Shown: positions 1-8,381, numbered from the stretch's first letter. The stretch is DNA of 64,000 nt from Peptoniphilus faecalis (GCF_012976305.1 NZ_JABDSR010000002.1:1-64000); one strand, 5' to 3'. Made by a program: numbers and translations. The notes: generated by a model from the letters alone, not told the origin.

Positions 1-2
1 TA

Positions 3-227
3 TATGGCAAAATTAAGGCAGCGATAAGTACAGCTATCAAACATTTAGAAAAGATTAAGAATACTTTAAATACTAATTACAACAATGGGAAAATTGAAGG
101 TATTAACAACAAGATCAAAGTTATTAAGAGAATCTCATATGGCTATCGTTCTTTTGATAATTTTAGATTAAGAATTTTTTTATGTTTTTACCATAAAAAA
201 ATATATGGTTTAAGCCATAAGACATAA
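3..227 (+). CDS. ISL3-family transposase, C-terminal part
   Basis: This open frame enters from the left edge and gives about 74 residues before TAA at 225-227. It contains the segment NGKIEGINNKIKVIKR followed by SYGYRSFDNFRLRI, which is the conserved C-terminus of ISL3 DDE transposases. The last catalytic glutamate would be the E of KIEGINN. The matching terminal repeat sits 24 bases downstream. No stop or frameshift is visible in this part. The enzyme would move the element by cut-and-paste or circle formation. Only the C-terminal part can be judged. Confidence 0.85.
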   Translation, partial: YGKIKAAISTAIKHLEKIKNTLNTNYNNGKIEGINNKIKVIKRISYGYRSFDNFRLRIFLCFYHKKIYGLSHKT

Positions 228-236
228 ACCATATAT
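201..236 (+). terminator. Perfect 12-bp hairpin over the transposase stop codon
   Basis: Arms 201-212 (ATATATGGTTTA) and 225-236 are exact reverse complements with a 12-base loop. The transposase stop codon lies in the right arm. There is no long T-run directly after it, so it may be a weak terminator or an IS-internal structure. Confidence 0.45.
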
Positions 237-365
237 CATTAATTTTTATTCACCAACACTATTTGACAAAGAACCTCTTTTATTGGTTAAATAAAAAAAG
301 ACAATAAAATAAAAACAAAGTTTTAATTTTATCTTACACTATATTTAAATTTACATCTATAAAAA

Positions 366-418
366 CACCTCCAAAATAGATAGTCTATTAATTGAAATTA
401 GATTATCTACTTGGGGGT
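366..418. repeat. Imperfect inverted repeat next to the IS end
   Basis: The left arm starts CCTCCAAAATAGATAGTCTA at about 368. The right arm TAGATTATCTACTTGGGGGT at about 399-418 folds back on it with a few mismatches. It lies 24 bases beyond the stop of the minus-strand TraB-like gene, so it could be that gene's terminator. It could also be the edge of a small mobile element, since the stem continues into a run of G. Function not determined. The rest of 276-441 is AT-rich and shows nothing else. Confidence 0.4.
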
Positions 419-441
419 ATTATATCTATTAAAACCACATT

Positions 442-1884
442 TTATTTTTCAATTACATTATATCCCATATCCTTTAAAATTCCTGTTATAGAATTTTCTG
501 GAACTAAGTGAGCGGAGCCAACTAATATGAAGTATGTGTTCTTTCCATCTTTTTTTAGCATCGCATCTATTTTTTTTGCCATGCCCTTGTCCCTTTCGCT
601 TAAAAGTGCTTCATTAAATTTTTTAGATTCTTCATCACTTTCAGCAGATAAAATAGATTTCATTTTAGATTTGTCTCCACTTTGCCAAGCATCTAGCAAA
701 TTGTCGAGACCTAAATTTATATTTTTGTAGCCATTTTTTTCAATTTCACTTGTTAAAGCTTCAATCATCTTTATATAGGAGGTATTGTCGAAGTTTGCAA
801 GGATATTTGATTGATATTCCATAGATTCAAGTTCTCCTATTTCAATTTTATTTAATAGGCTTAGGCTCATGAAGTAGGATTCAACTCCAAAGCTTGCTCT
901 TGCAGTTTCTCCTGATGGATCAATTGACAAAGTGTTGTAAACAGCCCAAGGTTTAAGCGTTTTTATATCAGCTTCCTCCATTCCAAAACTTTTAAATAAA
1001 TTTAGAACTCTCAAATAAAGTTCAGCACCTAAATCATCCCTTAAAGTTTTCCCATCATTGTAGTAAATTTTTTCACGCATTTTTTTTGCTTCATCTTTTT
1101 TTGACAGATCAATTTCCATAAAAATCTTGTCGGAGGATTTTAGTGCATTTAAAATATTTTTGTCTATTGGGTAAAGAGAAGTATTCCCAAGGTGAATTGA
1201 TCCAAGCATATAAATTTTATTTTCCTTGTTGTTTACTTCGTAGAAAAATCCCCTAGAGACTTTGTCATTGTCTTGTAAAACTTTATTCACAGCTCTTGAG
1301 TATAAAGAGATCATCTCTTCTAGAGAAATTTTTGAATTTAAATACCCTTCATCTTCAGAACCTAAAAATATTTTTGCTTTTTTCAAATTTTTTATTTCAA
1401 ATTTTTCGTCCTTTAATAGCTTTGAAATTGAATTTAAAATTTCTTCACGGGTAAGTTTTTTAAAAGTGAAGTTTCCAGCTGTTTCTATGCCCCTTTCTTC
1501 AATTTTTTTCTTTGAAAGTTTATAGCAAGTGTTGGCATCTTCTAATGTTGCGGGTTTCGTAAAGTCTCTTTCATTGAAAAAACCTTTCGCAGGATAAAGG
1601 CCCATAAACTGTGCTTCGTTTAGATCCTTTGTAGCCCAAGGACTAAAAATTGGATTTTTAGTTTCGGATAAACTATCTTTTTTAGACTTTATCTCGTGAG
1701 CTTCTTTTATTTTTTTGTTTAAAGTATTTTGGTTTTCTTCACTTTTTATACTTTCAGCTTTAATTTCCGTTACAATAGGAGCAGTAACTGTAGCACTTGC
1801 AATACTTGGCATTAGAAGTGCTGGAACTAAAACTAAAATAGAAAAAATTTTTTTTAGTTTAGTTAATTTTTTATTTTTATTCAA
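442..1884 (-). CDS. Secreted or membrane-anchored TraB/GumN-like protein
   Basis: This 480-residue protein starts at a TTG placed five bases after GAGGTG. Residues 1-32 form a signal peptide or anchor: lysine-rich start, hydrophobic core, then PSIASA. The C-terminal two thirds match the TraB/GumN (Pfam TraB) family: IYMLGSIHLGNTSLYP near residue 225, conserved FMEID, and the closing YFILVGSAHLVPENSI with its Gly and His. The family is thought to be metal-dependent peptidase-like (Tiki relatives), but bacterial members have no agreed substrate. The first 190 residues have no recognised domain. It lies four bases behind the CobD-like gene, whose TGA overlaps this gene's ribosome binding site, so the two are probably co-transcribed. 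Confidence 0.75.
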   Translation of the reverse strand: MNKNKKLTKLKKIFSILVLVPALLMPSIASATVTAPIVTEIKAESIKSEENQNTLNKKIKEAHEIKSKKDSLSETKNPIFSPWATKDLNEAQFMGLYPAKGFFNERDFTKPATLEDANTCYKLSKKKIEERGIETAGNFTFKKLTREEILNSISKLLKDEKFEIKNLKKAKIFLGSEDEGYLNSKISLEEMISLYSRAVNKVLQDNDKVSRGFFYEVNNKENKIYMLGSIHLGNTSLYPIDKNILNALKSSDKIFMEIDLSKKDEAKKMREKIYYNDGKTLRDDLGAELYLRVLNLFKSFGMEEADIKTLKPWAVYNTLSIDPSGETARASFGVESYFMSLSLLNKIEIGELESMEYQSNILANFDNTSYIKMIEALTSEIEKNGYKNINLGLDNLLDAWQSGDKSKMKSILSAESDEESKKFNEALLSERDKGMAKKIDAMLKKDGKNTYFILVGSAHLVPENSITGILKDMGYNVIEK

Positions 1885-1888
1885 AACT

Positions 1889-2962
1889 TCACCTCATATA
1901 AAATTCTTTTAAATATTTTAAAAGTTTTTCGTTTGCATCATCATTTAAAACACAAATTCTAAAATAATTTTCATTTAAATTTTTAAAATATTTACAGTCT
2001 CGTATTACTATTCCCTTTTCTAAAAGTTTTTCACGAAGTTCTGTCGACTTAATCCCAGCTAAAATTTTTATCAAAATAAAATTTCCAAAGCTTTTTTGAG
2101 GTTTCAAATTTTTCATTTTTGAAATCTCGTGGAAGATATAATTTCTCCTTGATGTAATAAAATTGAAGACGTGAGAAATATATTCTTTATCAGAAAACAT
2201 GACTTTGCCACAAATGTCTGCAACAGAATTTATTTGCCAAAGTACTTCTTTATTTTTAAAGTAATTTAAAAAATTTTCATCAGAAGATAGTCCATAGCCA
2301 AGCCTAATTCCGGGAAGAGCAAAAAACTTGGATGTTCCACGAACTACTGCAAGATTTTTATAGGAATTAATTAATTTTGTGGAAGAGTATATCGATATAT
2401 CTGTGAATTCGATGTAAGTTTCGTCGATCAAAATTTTTGCATCTGTTTCTTTTAGAATTTTTTCAATTTGTTCTGTATCTAAAATTGTGCCCGTTGGATT
2501 ATTTGGATTTGCAAAAACAGCAAACTCAATTTTTTCTTCAATAATATTTTTAATAAGCTCATCTAAATTTATTTTAAAATTATTTTTTTCATCTAATTTA
2601 TACTCTATAATTTTTGAATTTATTTTTCTGAGTTCATTTTCATATTCAGAGTAACATGGCGAAAGGATCATGGAAATTTTTGGAGCGAAAAACTTTATCG
2701 CATCTTTTAGAATTTCTGTGGATCCAAGCCCAAGCACGATATTTTTACTATCACAATTTACATACTTTGAAATAGAGTTTTTTAGATCTATGTAATTCAC
2801 ATCGGGATAAGTGGAAAGTAGATTTAAATTATTTTTTAGCTCGTTGAGAGTTTTTTTGCTAGGACCAAGGGGATTTATATTTGATGAAAAATCCATAATA
2901 TCCTCTATATCAATGTCGTTATTTTTTGCAATTTCAAAAACATTTGCACCGTGACTATTCAT
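1889..2962 (-). CDS. CobD/HisC-like PLP-dependent aminotransferase
   Basis: A 357-residue fold-type I PLP enzyme. The N-terminus (NSHGANVFEIA, then DFSSNINPLGPS) is the hallmark of threonine-phosphate decarboxylase CobD, which makes aminopropanol phosphate for the cobalamin nucleotide loop. The fold is shared with histidinol-phosphate aminotransferase. Visible PLP-site motifs are FANPNNPTGT (about 150), the LIDETYIEF aspartate and GTSKFFALPGIRLGYG (about 210), whose lysine forms the Schiff base. The C-terminal GNFILIK and RDC elements are also present. No cobalamin or histidine genes are nearby, so the substrate is uncertain. The partner downstream is the TraB-like gene. The ribosome binding site GAGGTG precedes the ATG. 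Confidence 0.75.
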   Translation of the reverse strand: MNSHGANVFEIAKNNDIDIEDIMDFSSNINPLGPSKKTLNELKNNLNLLSTYPDVNYIDLKNSISKYVNCDSKNIVLGLGSTEILKDAIKFFAPKISMILSPCYSEYENELRKINSKIIEYKLDEKNNFKINLDELIKNIIEEKIEFAVFANPNNPTGTILDTEQIEKILKETDAKILIDETYIEFTDISIYSSTKLINSYKNLAVVRGTSKFFALPGIRLGYGLSSDENFLNYFKNKEVLWQINSVADICGKVMFSDKEYISHVFNFITSRRNYIFHEISKMKNLKPQKSFGNFILIKILAGIKSTELREKLLEKGIVIRDCKYFKNLNENYFRICVLNDDANEKLLKYLKEFYMR

Positions 2963-2992
2963 TTAAACACCTCTTTTCTATTGTACACTATT

Positions 2993-3021
2993 TTGTAAAA
3001 TTTTTACATTTAATATATAAT
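2993..3021 (+). promoter_or_regulatory. Promoter of the threonine aldolase gene
   Basis: TTGTAA at 2993-2998 and TATAAT at 3016-3021 are separated by exactly 17 bases. Transcription would begin near 3028, giving a leader of about 20 bases to the ATG at 3048. Confidence 0.7.
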
Positions 3022-3047
3022 GTTGATTAAGAATAGGGTGGGTGGCT

Positions 3048-4046
3048 ATGAATATTTTTTTAAACGATTACAATGATTTTGGTTCAAAAGAAATCTACGA
3101 CGAAATAAGTAAAATTTTTGATGAGAAAATTTCTGGATATGGATTAGATGAAATTTCAAACTCTGCACGAGAATTAATTTTAAAAGAAATAGGTAGAGAT
3201 GCAAATATTGAGTTTATCTCAGGAGGTACTGCTACAAATATTTTGGCGACAACTTTTTGTTTAAGACCTCATGAAGCAGTTTTATCTGCTTCTACTGGGC
3301 ACATAACTCATCATGAGACGGGATCTATTGAGGCGACAGGTCATAAAGTTGTAACAATAAAAACCTCAGATGGAAAAATAAGAGCAAGTGAAATAAAAGA
3401 TTTAGTGGAAAATCAACCTGGCGAAATTGATGTAAAAATAAAAGTTGTCTACATTTCACAAACTACAGAAGTTGGAACAATTTATTCCCTTGAAGAAATA
3501 AAAGAAATATACAGAGTTTGCGTTGAAAAAAACCTTTATTTATACATTGACGGAGCGAGGATTGCTCACGCAATGGCTGCAAATAATACAAAATTATCAG
3601 ATTATGCAAAATACTCTCATATTTTTTCTATTGGTGGCACAAAAAATGGTGCGCTTTTCGGCGAAGCTTTAGTAATTTTAGAAGAAGATTTGAAAGAAGA
3701 TTTTAGATACTACTTAAAACAAAGAGGAGCCATGATGGCAAAAACCTTTTTAATAGGTTTGTCTTTTAAAGTATTATTCGAGGATGGACTTTATTATAGA
3801 AATGCAAAGAAAGCTTATGAAATGTCAAGACTTTTAGTTGAAGGTCTAAAGGAAATTGGAAGAGAACCACTTTTTGGCGAATCAAACCAAATATTTATAA
3901 GGTCAAATCCAGATGAAATCAAAAAATTAGAAAAAGAAAATATTTTTGAAATAGACAATAAGAAAGATTCAATAATTAGATTAGTTACAAATTACAGGAC
4001 AACAGAAGAAGATGTGAGAGGATTTTTAAATTCTATTAAAAATTAG
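3048..4046 (+). CDS. ltaE: Low-specificity L-threonine aldolase / beta-eliminating lyase family
   Basis: This 332-residue PLP enzyme should cleave threonine (and allo-threonine) to glycine and acetaldehyde. It opens with FLNDYNDFGSKEIYD, a variant of the family start (usually NDYSEGAH-like). It keeps FISGGTATNI, the HHETGSIEATGHK segment that stacks on PLP, LYIDGARIAHA, and IFSIGGTKNGALFGEA, in which the lysine of GGTKNG binds PLP. The ATG at 3048 is preferred over the in-frame GTG six bases upstream, because the AGGGTGG ribosome binding site runs up to that GTG. The RIC-type gene follows nine bases later with its own GGAGG, so both are likely one transcript from the promoter at 2993. Confidence 0.85.
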   Translation: MNIFLNDYNDFGSKEIYDEISKIFDEKISGYGLDEISNSARELILKEIGRDANIEFISGGTATNILATTFCLRPHEAVLSASTGHITHHETGSIEATGHKVVTIKTSDGKIRASEIKDLVENQPGEIDVKIKVVYISQTTEVGTIYSLEEIKEIYRVCVEKNLYLYIDGARIAHAMAANNTKLSDYAKYSHIFSIGGTKNGALFGEALVILEEDLKEDFRYYLKQRGAMMAKTFLIGLSFKVLFEDGLYYRNAKKAYEMSRLLVEGLKEIGREPLFGESNQIFIRSNPDEIKKLEKENIFEIDNKKDSIIRLVTNYRTTEEDVRGFLNSIKN

Positions 4047-4054
4047 GAGGAATT

Positions 4055-4690
4055 ATGTTAGACAAAAATATGACAGTTGAAGCTGCAGCAATGGAAAATC
4101 CAAAAGTTTTAATGGAACTTCAAAAGCTTGGTGCAGAATATGATTTTATCGCCTTGGAAAGTCTTGAAGATGCACTAAAATCCCTTGGCGAAAACTACGA
4201 TGTATTTATTAAAAAAGTTGAAGGACACACTGATTTTAAAGATATGGAAAGAGTTAGAAAGATGAATAAGGAAGAGCTTATAAACTATATTATAAATGAA
4301 ATTCATCCTCAGGAACTTGAAACTATTGAAAAAATAGATGGTATTTTTAGAGGTGCAATCAAAAAATACTACAGAGAAAGAGGAGAACAACTCTTTGTAA
4401 TTTACGAAGTGCTTCTACTAATTAAGGCAGAACTTGTTTCACACTTTTCCAGTGAAGAAGAGTTTGAATTTAAAGACTCTTTAGCAGGAAAGAATGTGGA
4501 TTTCGGAAATCTCATTGCAGAGCATGAAAAGACAATTGGACTTTTTGATAGGATAAAATATCTAACACGCGACTATAAAATGAATGCAGAAGAGCCTGAA
4601 GTTAAAGAACTTAACAAACTTATGTATGGCCTTGATGAAGACATGAGAAGACATATTTATATCGAAAACGAAATTTTATTTAAGATGTAA
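4055..4690 (+). CDS. RIC-type (ScdA/YtfE-like) hemerythrin-domain protein
   Basis: A 211-residue protein with a short N-terminal DUF1858/ScdA-like domain (NPKVLMELQKLGAEYDF) and a C-terminal hemerythrin-like helical domain. The di-iron ligand pattern is visible as IHPQELE (about 88), SHFSSEEEFEF (about 130), AEHEKT (about 153) and RRHIYIENEILF at the end. RIC proteins repair iron-sulfur clusters after nitric oxide or oxygen damage (known for YtfE/ScdA). Unlike ScdA, the N-terminal domain lacks the paired cysteines usually found after the LEKHG segment, so any thiol role there appears lost. It sits behind threonine aldolase, and a strong terminator closes the unit at 4713-4742. Confidence 0.7.
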   Translation: MLDKNMTVEAAAMENPKVLMELQKLGAEYDFIALESLEDALKSLGENYDVFIKKVEGHTDFKDMERVRKMNKEELINYIINEIHPQELETIEKIDGIFRGAIKKYYRERGEQLFVIYEVLLLIKAELVSHFSSEEEFEFKDSLAGKNVDFGNLIAEHEKTIGLFDRIKYLTRDYKMNAEEPEVKELNKLMYGLDEDMRRHIYIENEILFKM

Positions 4691-4712
4691 TAGAAATTAA
4701 GAAGTAAATTAG

Positions 4713-4742
4713 AAATGGTTTGGCTTTGCTAAACCATTTTTT
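4713..4742 (+). terminator. Intrinsic terminator after the RIC-type gene
   Basis: The stem AAATGGTTT (4713-4721) pairs with AAACCATTT (4731-4739), with a nine-base loop and trailing T's. Confidence 0.8.
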
Positions 4743-4846
4743 GATAAATTTTAGTTGTATTGTTTCAATTGGGTTGCTATTATTACTTTTCTATAAGTTA
4801 CCTCTTTGTAGTTGTTTTTACAGCACTAAGAATTATTTTGAAATAC

Positions 4847-4875
4847 TTGTAAAAAAATCAAAGAAGTGTTATTAT
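4847..4875 (+). promoter_or_regulatory. Promoter of the copper operon
   Basis: TTGTAA (4847-4852) and TATTAT (4870-4875) are 17 bases apart. The predicted start near 4882 puts the CsoR-like palindrome at the beginning of the transcript. Confidence 0.6.
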
Positions 4876-4885
4876 AAAAGCAGAG

Positions 4886-4903
4886 ACACCCCAGAGGGGG
4901 TGT
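4886..4903 (+). promoter_or_regulatory. Likely CsoR operator before copA
   Basis: This is a G-tract palindrome, ACACCCC-AGA-GGGGGTGT. CsoR repressors bind pseudo-palindromes with runs of C then G (known for Mycobacterium, Bacillus and Listeria). It lies between the -10 box and the ribosome binding site of copA, and csoR is the second gene of the same operon, which supports autoregulation by copper. The same bases could also form an RNA hairpin directly before AGGAGG. Confidence 0.65.
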
Positions 4904-4913
4904 AGGAGGTAAT

Positions 4914-7631
4914 ATGGAGAAAAAATTTGATGTGAGCGGCATGACTTGTGCATCTTGTGTTGCAAATGTCACAAAAGCTGTGGAAAAGTTAGATGGCGTG
5001 ATAGATGCAAATGTAAATCTCATGACTAACTCAATGAAGGTAAATTACGACGAAAACAAAGTAAATGACGAAAAAATTATAAATTCAGTGGAAAAGATTG
5101 GCTACGGAGCAAGAGTTTCTGGTGAGAAAACTTCAACAGAAAACAAAATAGATAATAGAGAAAAAAATTTAAAAAGTAGACTTATTTATTCAACTATTTT
5201 TATGCTCGTGCTAATGTATGTAGCCATGGGGCATATGGTAAAACTACCAACTCCTTGGATTTTTCATGGAAGAGAAGGTTCAATAGTTTTTGCATTCACA
5301 CAATTTCTTTTGGCACTTCCAATAGTCTACATCAATAGAGAATTTTTTATTTCTGGATTTAAGGGACTGAAAAACAAAGCACCAAACATGGATAGTTTAG
5401 TCGCCATAGGTTCATTAGCGGCATTGATCTATGGTGTTTTCGCCATTTACATGATGGCTTATGGCTTTGGCTATGGCAAAATGGAAATTGTCGATAATTA
5501 CAGACATAATCTCTACTTTGAATCCTCTGCCATGATTTTAACCTTAATAACAGTTGGAAAATATTTGGAAGAAAAGTCTAAAAATAAAACGAGGTCATCA
5601 ATTTCAAAGCTTATGGATCTTGCACCCAAAATGGCAACTGTAATTGAAGAGGATAAAGAAATCGTAAAAAACATTGAAGATGTAAAGATTGGCGATATTT
5701 TAATTGTAAAACCAGGAGAATCTGTTGCAGTTGATGGTAAAATAATAGAGGGATCTTCATCCCTCGATGAATCGGCAGTAACTGGTGAATCTATGCCAGT
5801 TTCAAAGACCATTGGTGATAGAGTCATCTCTGCATCCATTAACACAACGGGATCCTTTAAATTTGTGGCAGAGAAAGTTGGAGAAGACACGACAATCTCA
5901 CAAATTATTAAATTAGTGGACGAGGCAAATCAGTCCAAGGCTCCAATTGCAAAATTGGCAGACAAAATCGCAGGAATTTTTGTGCCAGCAGTTTTGATTA
6001 TCTCCCTAGCAACTTTTGTAGTGTGGATGATAGTAGGGTATGGATTTGAAACTTCCCTCAATTTTGCAATTTCAGTCCTTGTAATATCTTGTCCTTGTGC
6101 CCTTGGACTTGCAACGCCAGTTTCAATAATGGTTGCAACGGGGAAAAGTGCGGACTTTGGACTACTCTTTAAAAATGCAGAGGTTTTAGAAAATCTTAGC
6201 AAAATAGACGTCATAGTCATGGATAAAACTGGTACTATAACAGAAGGAAAACCAGAAATAACAGATATTATAACTGACCTAAATGAAGAAGAATTTATAA
6301 AAATTGCGGCATCAGTGGAGAAAAACTCACAGCATCCATTGGCATCTGCCATTTTAAAATATGCTAATGAGAAAAAAATAAAATTAAAGAATGTAGATGA
6401 TTTTAATTCAGTTAGCGGTAGAGGTCTTAGTGGAAATTTAGATGGCACAAAATATTTTGCCGGCAATAAAGAATTTATGATCGAAGAAAAAATCGACATA
6501 AAAGATTATGAAAAAAAAGCAGAAAAACTTCAAGAAGAAGGTAAAACATCAATGTACTTTGCAAATTCAAAGGAAGTTATTGGCATAATTTCTGTAAAAG
6601 ATCTACCTAAAAAAAGTTCCAAAGATGCAATTGCGTTTTTAAGGAAAATGGGCAAGAAGATAATTATGTTAACTGGAGACAACGAGAAGACCGCAGAGGC
6701 CATTGCCAAGGAAATTGGAGTTGATAAAACTTTTGCAGGATTGCTTCCTGAAGATAAAAATAAAAAAATTGATGAAATTCAAAAATCTGGTGAAAAAGTA
6801 CTAATGATTGGAGATGGAATAAACGATGCTCCATCTCTAGCTAAGGCTGATATTGGAATGGCAATAGGCCACGGCACAGATGTGGCCATTGAGTCCTCAG
6901 ATGTAGTGCTAATGAGATCTGACCTTTTAGATGTAGTCTCTGCACTTGAACTTTCCAAGGCGACAATAAAAAATATTAAAGAAAATTTATTTTGGGCATT
7001 TTTCTACAACACAATAGGAATTCCTATTGCTGCAGGAATTTTATTTCCAAAGTTTGGCATAAAATTATCGCCAATGTTTGGAGCTTTTGCAATGAGTATG
7101 AGTTCAGTTTTCGTTGTAAATAATGCCCTTAGACTTAGAAAATTTAAGCCAAAGGGTATAAATTCTGTAGAAAAACAAAATGAAAACATGGAAACTAAAA
7201 AAGAAAAGGTAACTACAATAAAAGTTGGTGGCATGATGTGTGAACACTGCGAAAAGAGAGTTTCTGAAGCAATAAAAAATACAAAAAAGGCAAGAGAAGT
7301 AGTTGCAGATCACAATAGTGGAGTTGTAAAATTTATTGACGAGGGAATAACACCCAAAGAGATAAAAGAAGCAGTTGAAGATGTAGGTTATGAAATTATT
7401 AAAAATAAAGGAGAAGATAATATGGAAAAAATTTTAAAAGTTGAAGGAATGTCTTGCAATCACTGTGTAGCAGCAGTAAAAAAAGCACTAGAAAGTGTCG
7501 AAGGCGTATCTGAAGCCAATGTAATGTTAGAAGAAAAAAGAGCAGAAGTAAAACTAGACAAAGAAGTTTCATCTGACGAGCTTGTAAAAGCAGTTGAAGA
7601 TGCAGGTTATTCTGCAAAATTAGAAAAATGA
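4914..7631 (+). CDS. copA: Copper-exporting P1B-type ATPase with extra C-terminal HMA domains
   Basis: A 905-residue membrane pump that exports Cu(I) using ATP. The N-terminal HMA domain carries GMTCASC (C12/C15). Membrane helices follow, then the TGES actuator motif, the CPC ion site (C393-P-C395), DKTGT with the phosphorylated D437, the HP motif (SQHPLA), TGDN and GDGINDAP. The usual family member ends near residue 750. This one continues with two further HMA domains: a degenerate one with MMCEHC (C776/C779) and a typical one with MSCNHC (C848/C851). Residue M837 has its own ribosome binding site (see the copZ entry). The stop overlaps csoR by four bases. Regulation is probably CsoR derepression by copper. 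Confidence 0.93.
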   Translation: MEKKFDVSGMTCASCVANVTKAVEKLDGVIDANVNLMTNSMKVNYDENKVNDEKIINSVEKIGYGARVSGEKTSTENKIDNREKNLKSRLIYSTIFMLVLMYVAMGHMVKLPTPWIFHGREGSIVFAFTQFLLALPIVYINREFFISGFKGLKNKAPNMDSLVAIGSLAALIYGVFAIYMMAYGFGYGKMEIVDNYRHNLYFESSAMILTLITVGKYLEEKSKNKTRSSISKLMDLAPKMATVIEEDKEIVKNIEDVKIGDILIVKPGESVAVDGKIIEGSSSLDESAVTGESMPVSKTIGDRVISASINTTGSFKFVAEKVGEDTTISQIIKLVDEANQSKAPIAKLADKIAGIFVPAVLIISLATFVVWMIVGYGFETSLNFAISVLVISCPCALGLATPVSIMVATGKSADFGLLFKNAEVLENLSKIDVIVMDKTGTITEGKPEITDIITDLNEEEFIKIAASVEKNSQHPLASAILKYANEKKIKLKNVDDFNSVSGRGLSGNLDGTKYFAGNKEFMIEEKIDIKDYEKKAEKLQEEGKTSMYFANSKEVIGIISVKDLPKKSSKDAIAFLRKMGKKIIMLTGDNEKTAEAIAKEIGVDKTFAGLLPEDKNKKIDEIQKSGEKVLMIGDGINDAPSLAKADIGMAIGHGTDVAIESSDVVLMRSDLLDVVSALELSKATIKNIKENLFWAFFYNTIGIPIAAGILFPKFGIKLSPMFGAFAMSMSSVFVVNNALRLRKFKPKGINSVEKQNENMETKKEKVTTIKVGGMMCEHCEKRVSEAIKNTKKAREVVADHNSGVVKFIDEGITPKEIKEAVEDVGYEIIKNKGEDNMEKILKVEGMSCNHCVAAVKKALESVEGVSEANVMLEEKRAEVKLDKEVSSDELVKAVEDAGYSAKLEK
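7422..7631 (+). CDS. copZ: Possible separate CopZ chaperone from an internal start in copA
   Basis: The copA codon M837 lies eight bases after AAAGGAG (7418 region), in a spacing typical of this genome's real starts. Starting there gives a 69-residue protein with the exact size and layout of CopZ: MEKILKVEGMSCNHC (C12/C15), then ESVEGV and AGYSAKLEK. CopZ carries Cu(I) to CopA and CsoR. The same codons are also read as the last domain of CopA, so one stretch could make both proteins. The idea rests on the visible ribosome binding site and on a known E. coli parallel, where copA also yields a small chaperone through frameshifting. Internal initiation here is inference. Confidence 0.45.
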   Translation: MEKILKVEGMSCNHCVAAVKKALESVEGVSEANVMLEEKRAEVKLDKEVSSDELVKAVEDAGYSAKLEK

Positions 7632-7897
7632 GAGCAGAAAGAGATGTGCAGCTTAGAAAATTAAAAACTGTTCGAGGACAAATTGAGGGACTTATAAAAA
7701 TGGTTGAAGAGGATAGATACTGCCTAGACATTTCTAACCAACTTATGGCATCAATTTCCATTTTAAAGAATATTAACAAGGATGTTTTAACAGCACATTT
7801 AAAGGGCTGCGTTAAGGAATCTTACGGCAAGAGCGAAGAAGAAATTGAGGAAAAAATTGAAGAAATAAATAGCATAATAAATAAACTTTCAAAGTAG
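7628..7897 (+). CDS. csoR: CsoR-family copper-sensing repressor
   Basis: An 89-residue all-helical repressor. It has the Cu(I) ligand set of CsoR at C32, H57 and C61 (DRYC, then AHLKGC), with the same 25- and 4-residue spacing as the characterised proteins. The N-terminal basic region KLKTVRGQIEGL is the DNA-binding part of the family. Its ATG overlaps the copA stop (ATGA), so translation is coupled. Copper binding should release it from the palindrome at 4886-4903 and turn on its own operon. The full Cys-His-Cys set argues against the related RcnR (nickel/cobalt), FrmR (formaldehyde) and CstR (persulfide) branches. Confidence 0.88.
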   Translation: MRAERDVQLRKLKTVRGQIEGLIKMVEEDRYCLDISNQLMASISILKNINKDVLTAHLKGCVKESYGKSEEEIEEKIEEINSIINKLSK

Positions 7898-7906
7898 GAG
7901 TTATTT

Positions 7907-8362
7907 ATGAAAAAAATAGTAATTTTATTTATTGCTTTGGCTTTTTTAACATCTTGCAAAAAAAGCAAGGGCTATGAAATAAAATTTAGATCTGGAGAAA
8001 GCTATAAATTTGAAGAGTTATCTGTGAAAATAATTGACGATGAAGAAAAAATGACTACAAGAGAAATTTTTAATAGCCTTGATGACAAAGATCAAGAAAA
8101 GATGAAAGAAATAATAAAATTACTTGAAAAATGTGAAGTTGTCGATGGAGGATACGCTTACGACTCAATACCAGACCACGAGTCTTTGTTGCTTGAATTT
8201 AAAAACAAAAAGAATGAGGACATGATTTATATGTATGATACCAAAAGAGATAGAAATACAAAAAAATTCCACTACACATTTTCAGGTAGTCTTGGAAAAT
8301 ACGATAGTCCAGCAATTTTTTCAGACGAAGATTTAATTTCAAAGATAAAAAGCATAGTATAA
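7907..8362 (+). CDS. Small lipoprotein of unknown function
   Basis: A 151-residue protein with a type II signal peptide: MKKIVILFIALAFLTSC, lipobox LTSC, lipidated C17. The mature part is acidic and lysine-rich with no domain I recognise, and no cysteine pair or Met/His-rich copper site is obvious apart from a single cysteine near residue 85. It lies nine bases after csoR with the ribosome binding site GGAG and ends at a strong terminator, so it is the last gene of the copper operon. That position suggests, but does not show, a role at the cell surface in metal stress. Confidence 0.65.
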   Translation: MKKIVILFIALAFLTSCKKSKGYEIKFRSGESYKFEELSVKIIDDEEKMTTREIFNSLDDKDQEKMKEIIKLLEKCEVVDGGYAYDSIPDHESLLLEFKNKKNEDMIYMYDTKRDRNTKKFHYTFSGSLGKYDSPAIFSDEDLISKIKSIV

Positions 8363-8381
8363 TAATAAAATAAAAACAAAG

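Larger units (their letters stand above)
1..275 (+). mobile_element. ISL3-family insertion sequence, right end (truncated by window edge)
   Basis: The window opens inside an insertion sequence. A transposase C-terminus ends at 227 and is followed at 251-275 by a 25-base end whose reverse complement begins GGTTCTTTGTCAAATAGTG. That is the typical ISL3-type terminal inverted repeat (known family pattern). The left end and the target duplication lie outside the window, so whether the copy is intact cannot be judged. Confidence 0.8.

Noticed and set aside
4720-4905. A 61-codon open frame between the RIC-type gene and copA
   Set aside because: It overlaps a terminator, a promoter and the CsoR-like palindrome and has no ribosome binding site.
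7399-7779. A 126-codon minus-strand frame across copA and csoR
   Set aside because: A leucine-rich mirror of the coding strand, with no ribosome binding site.
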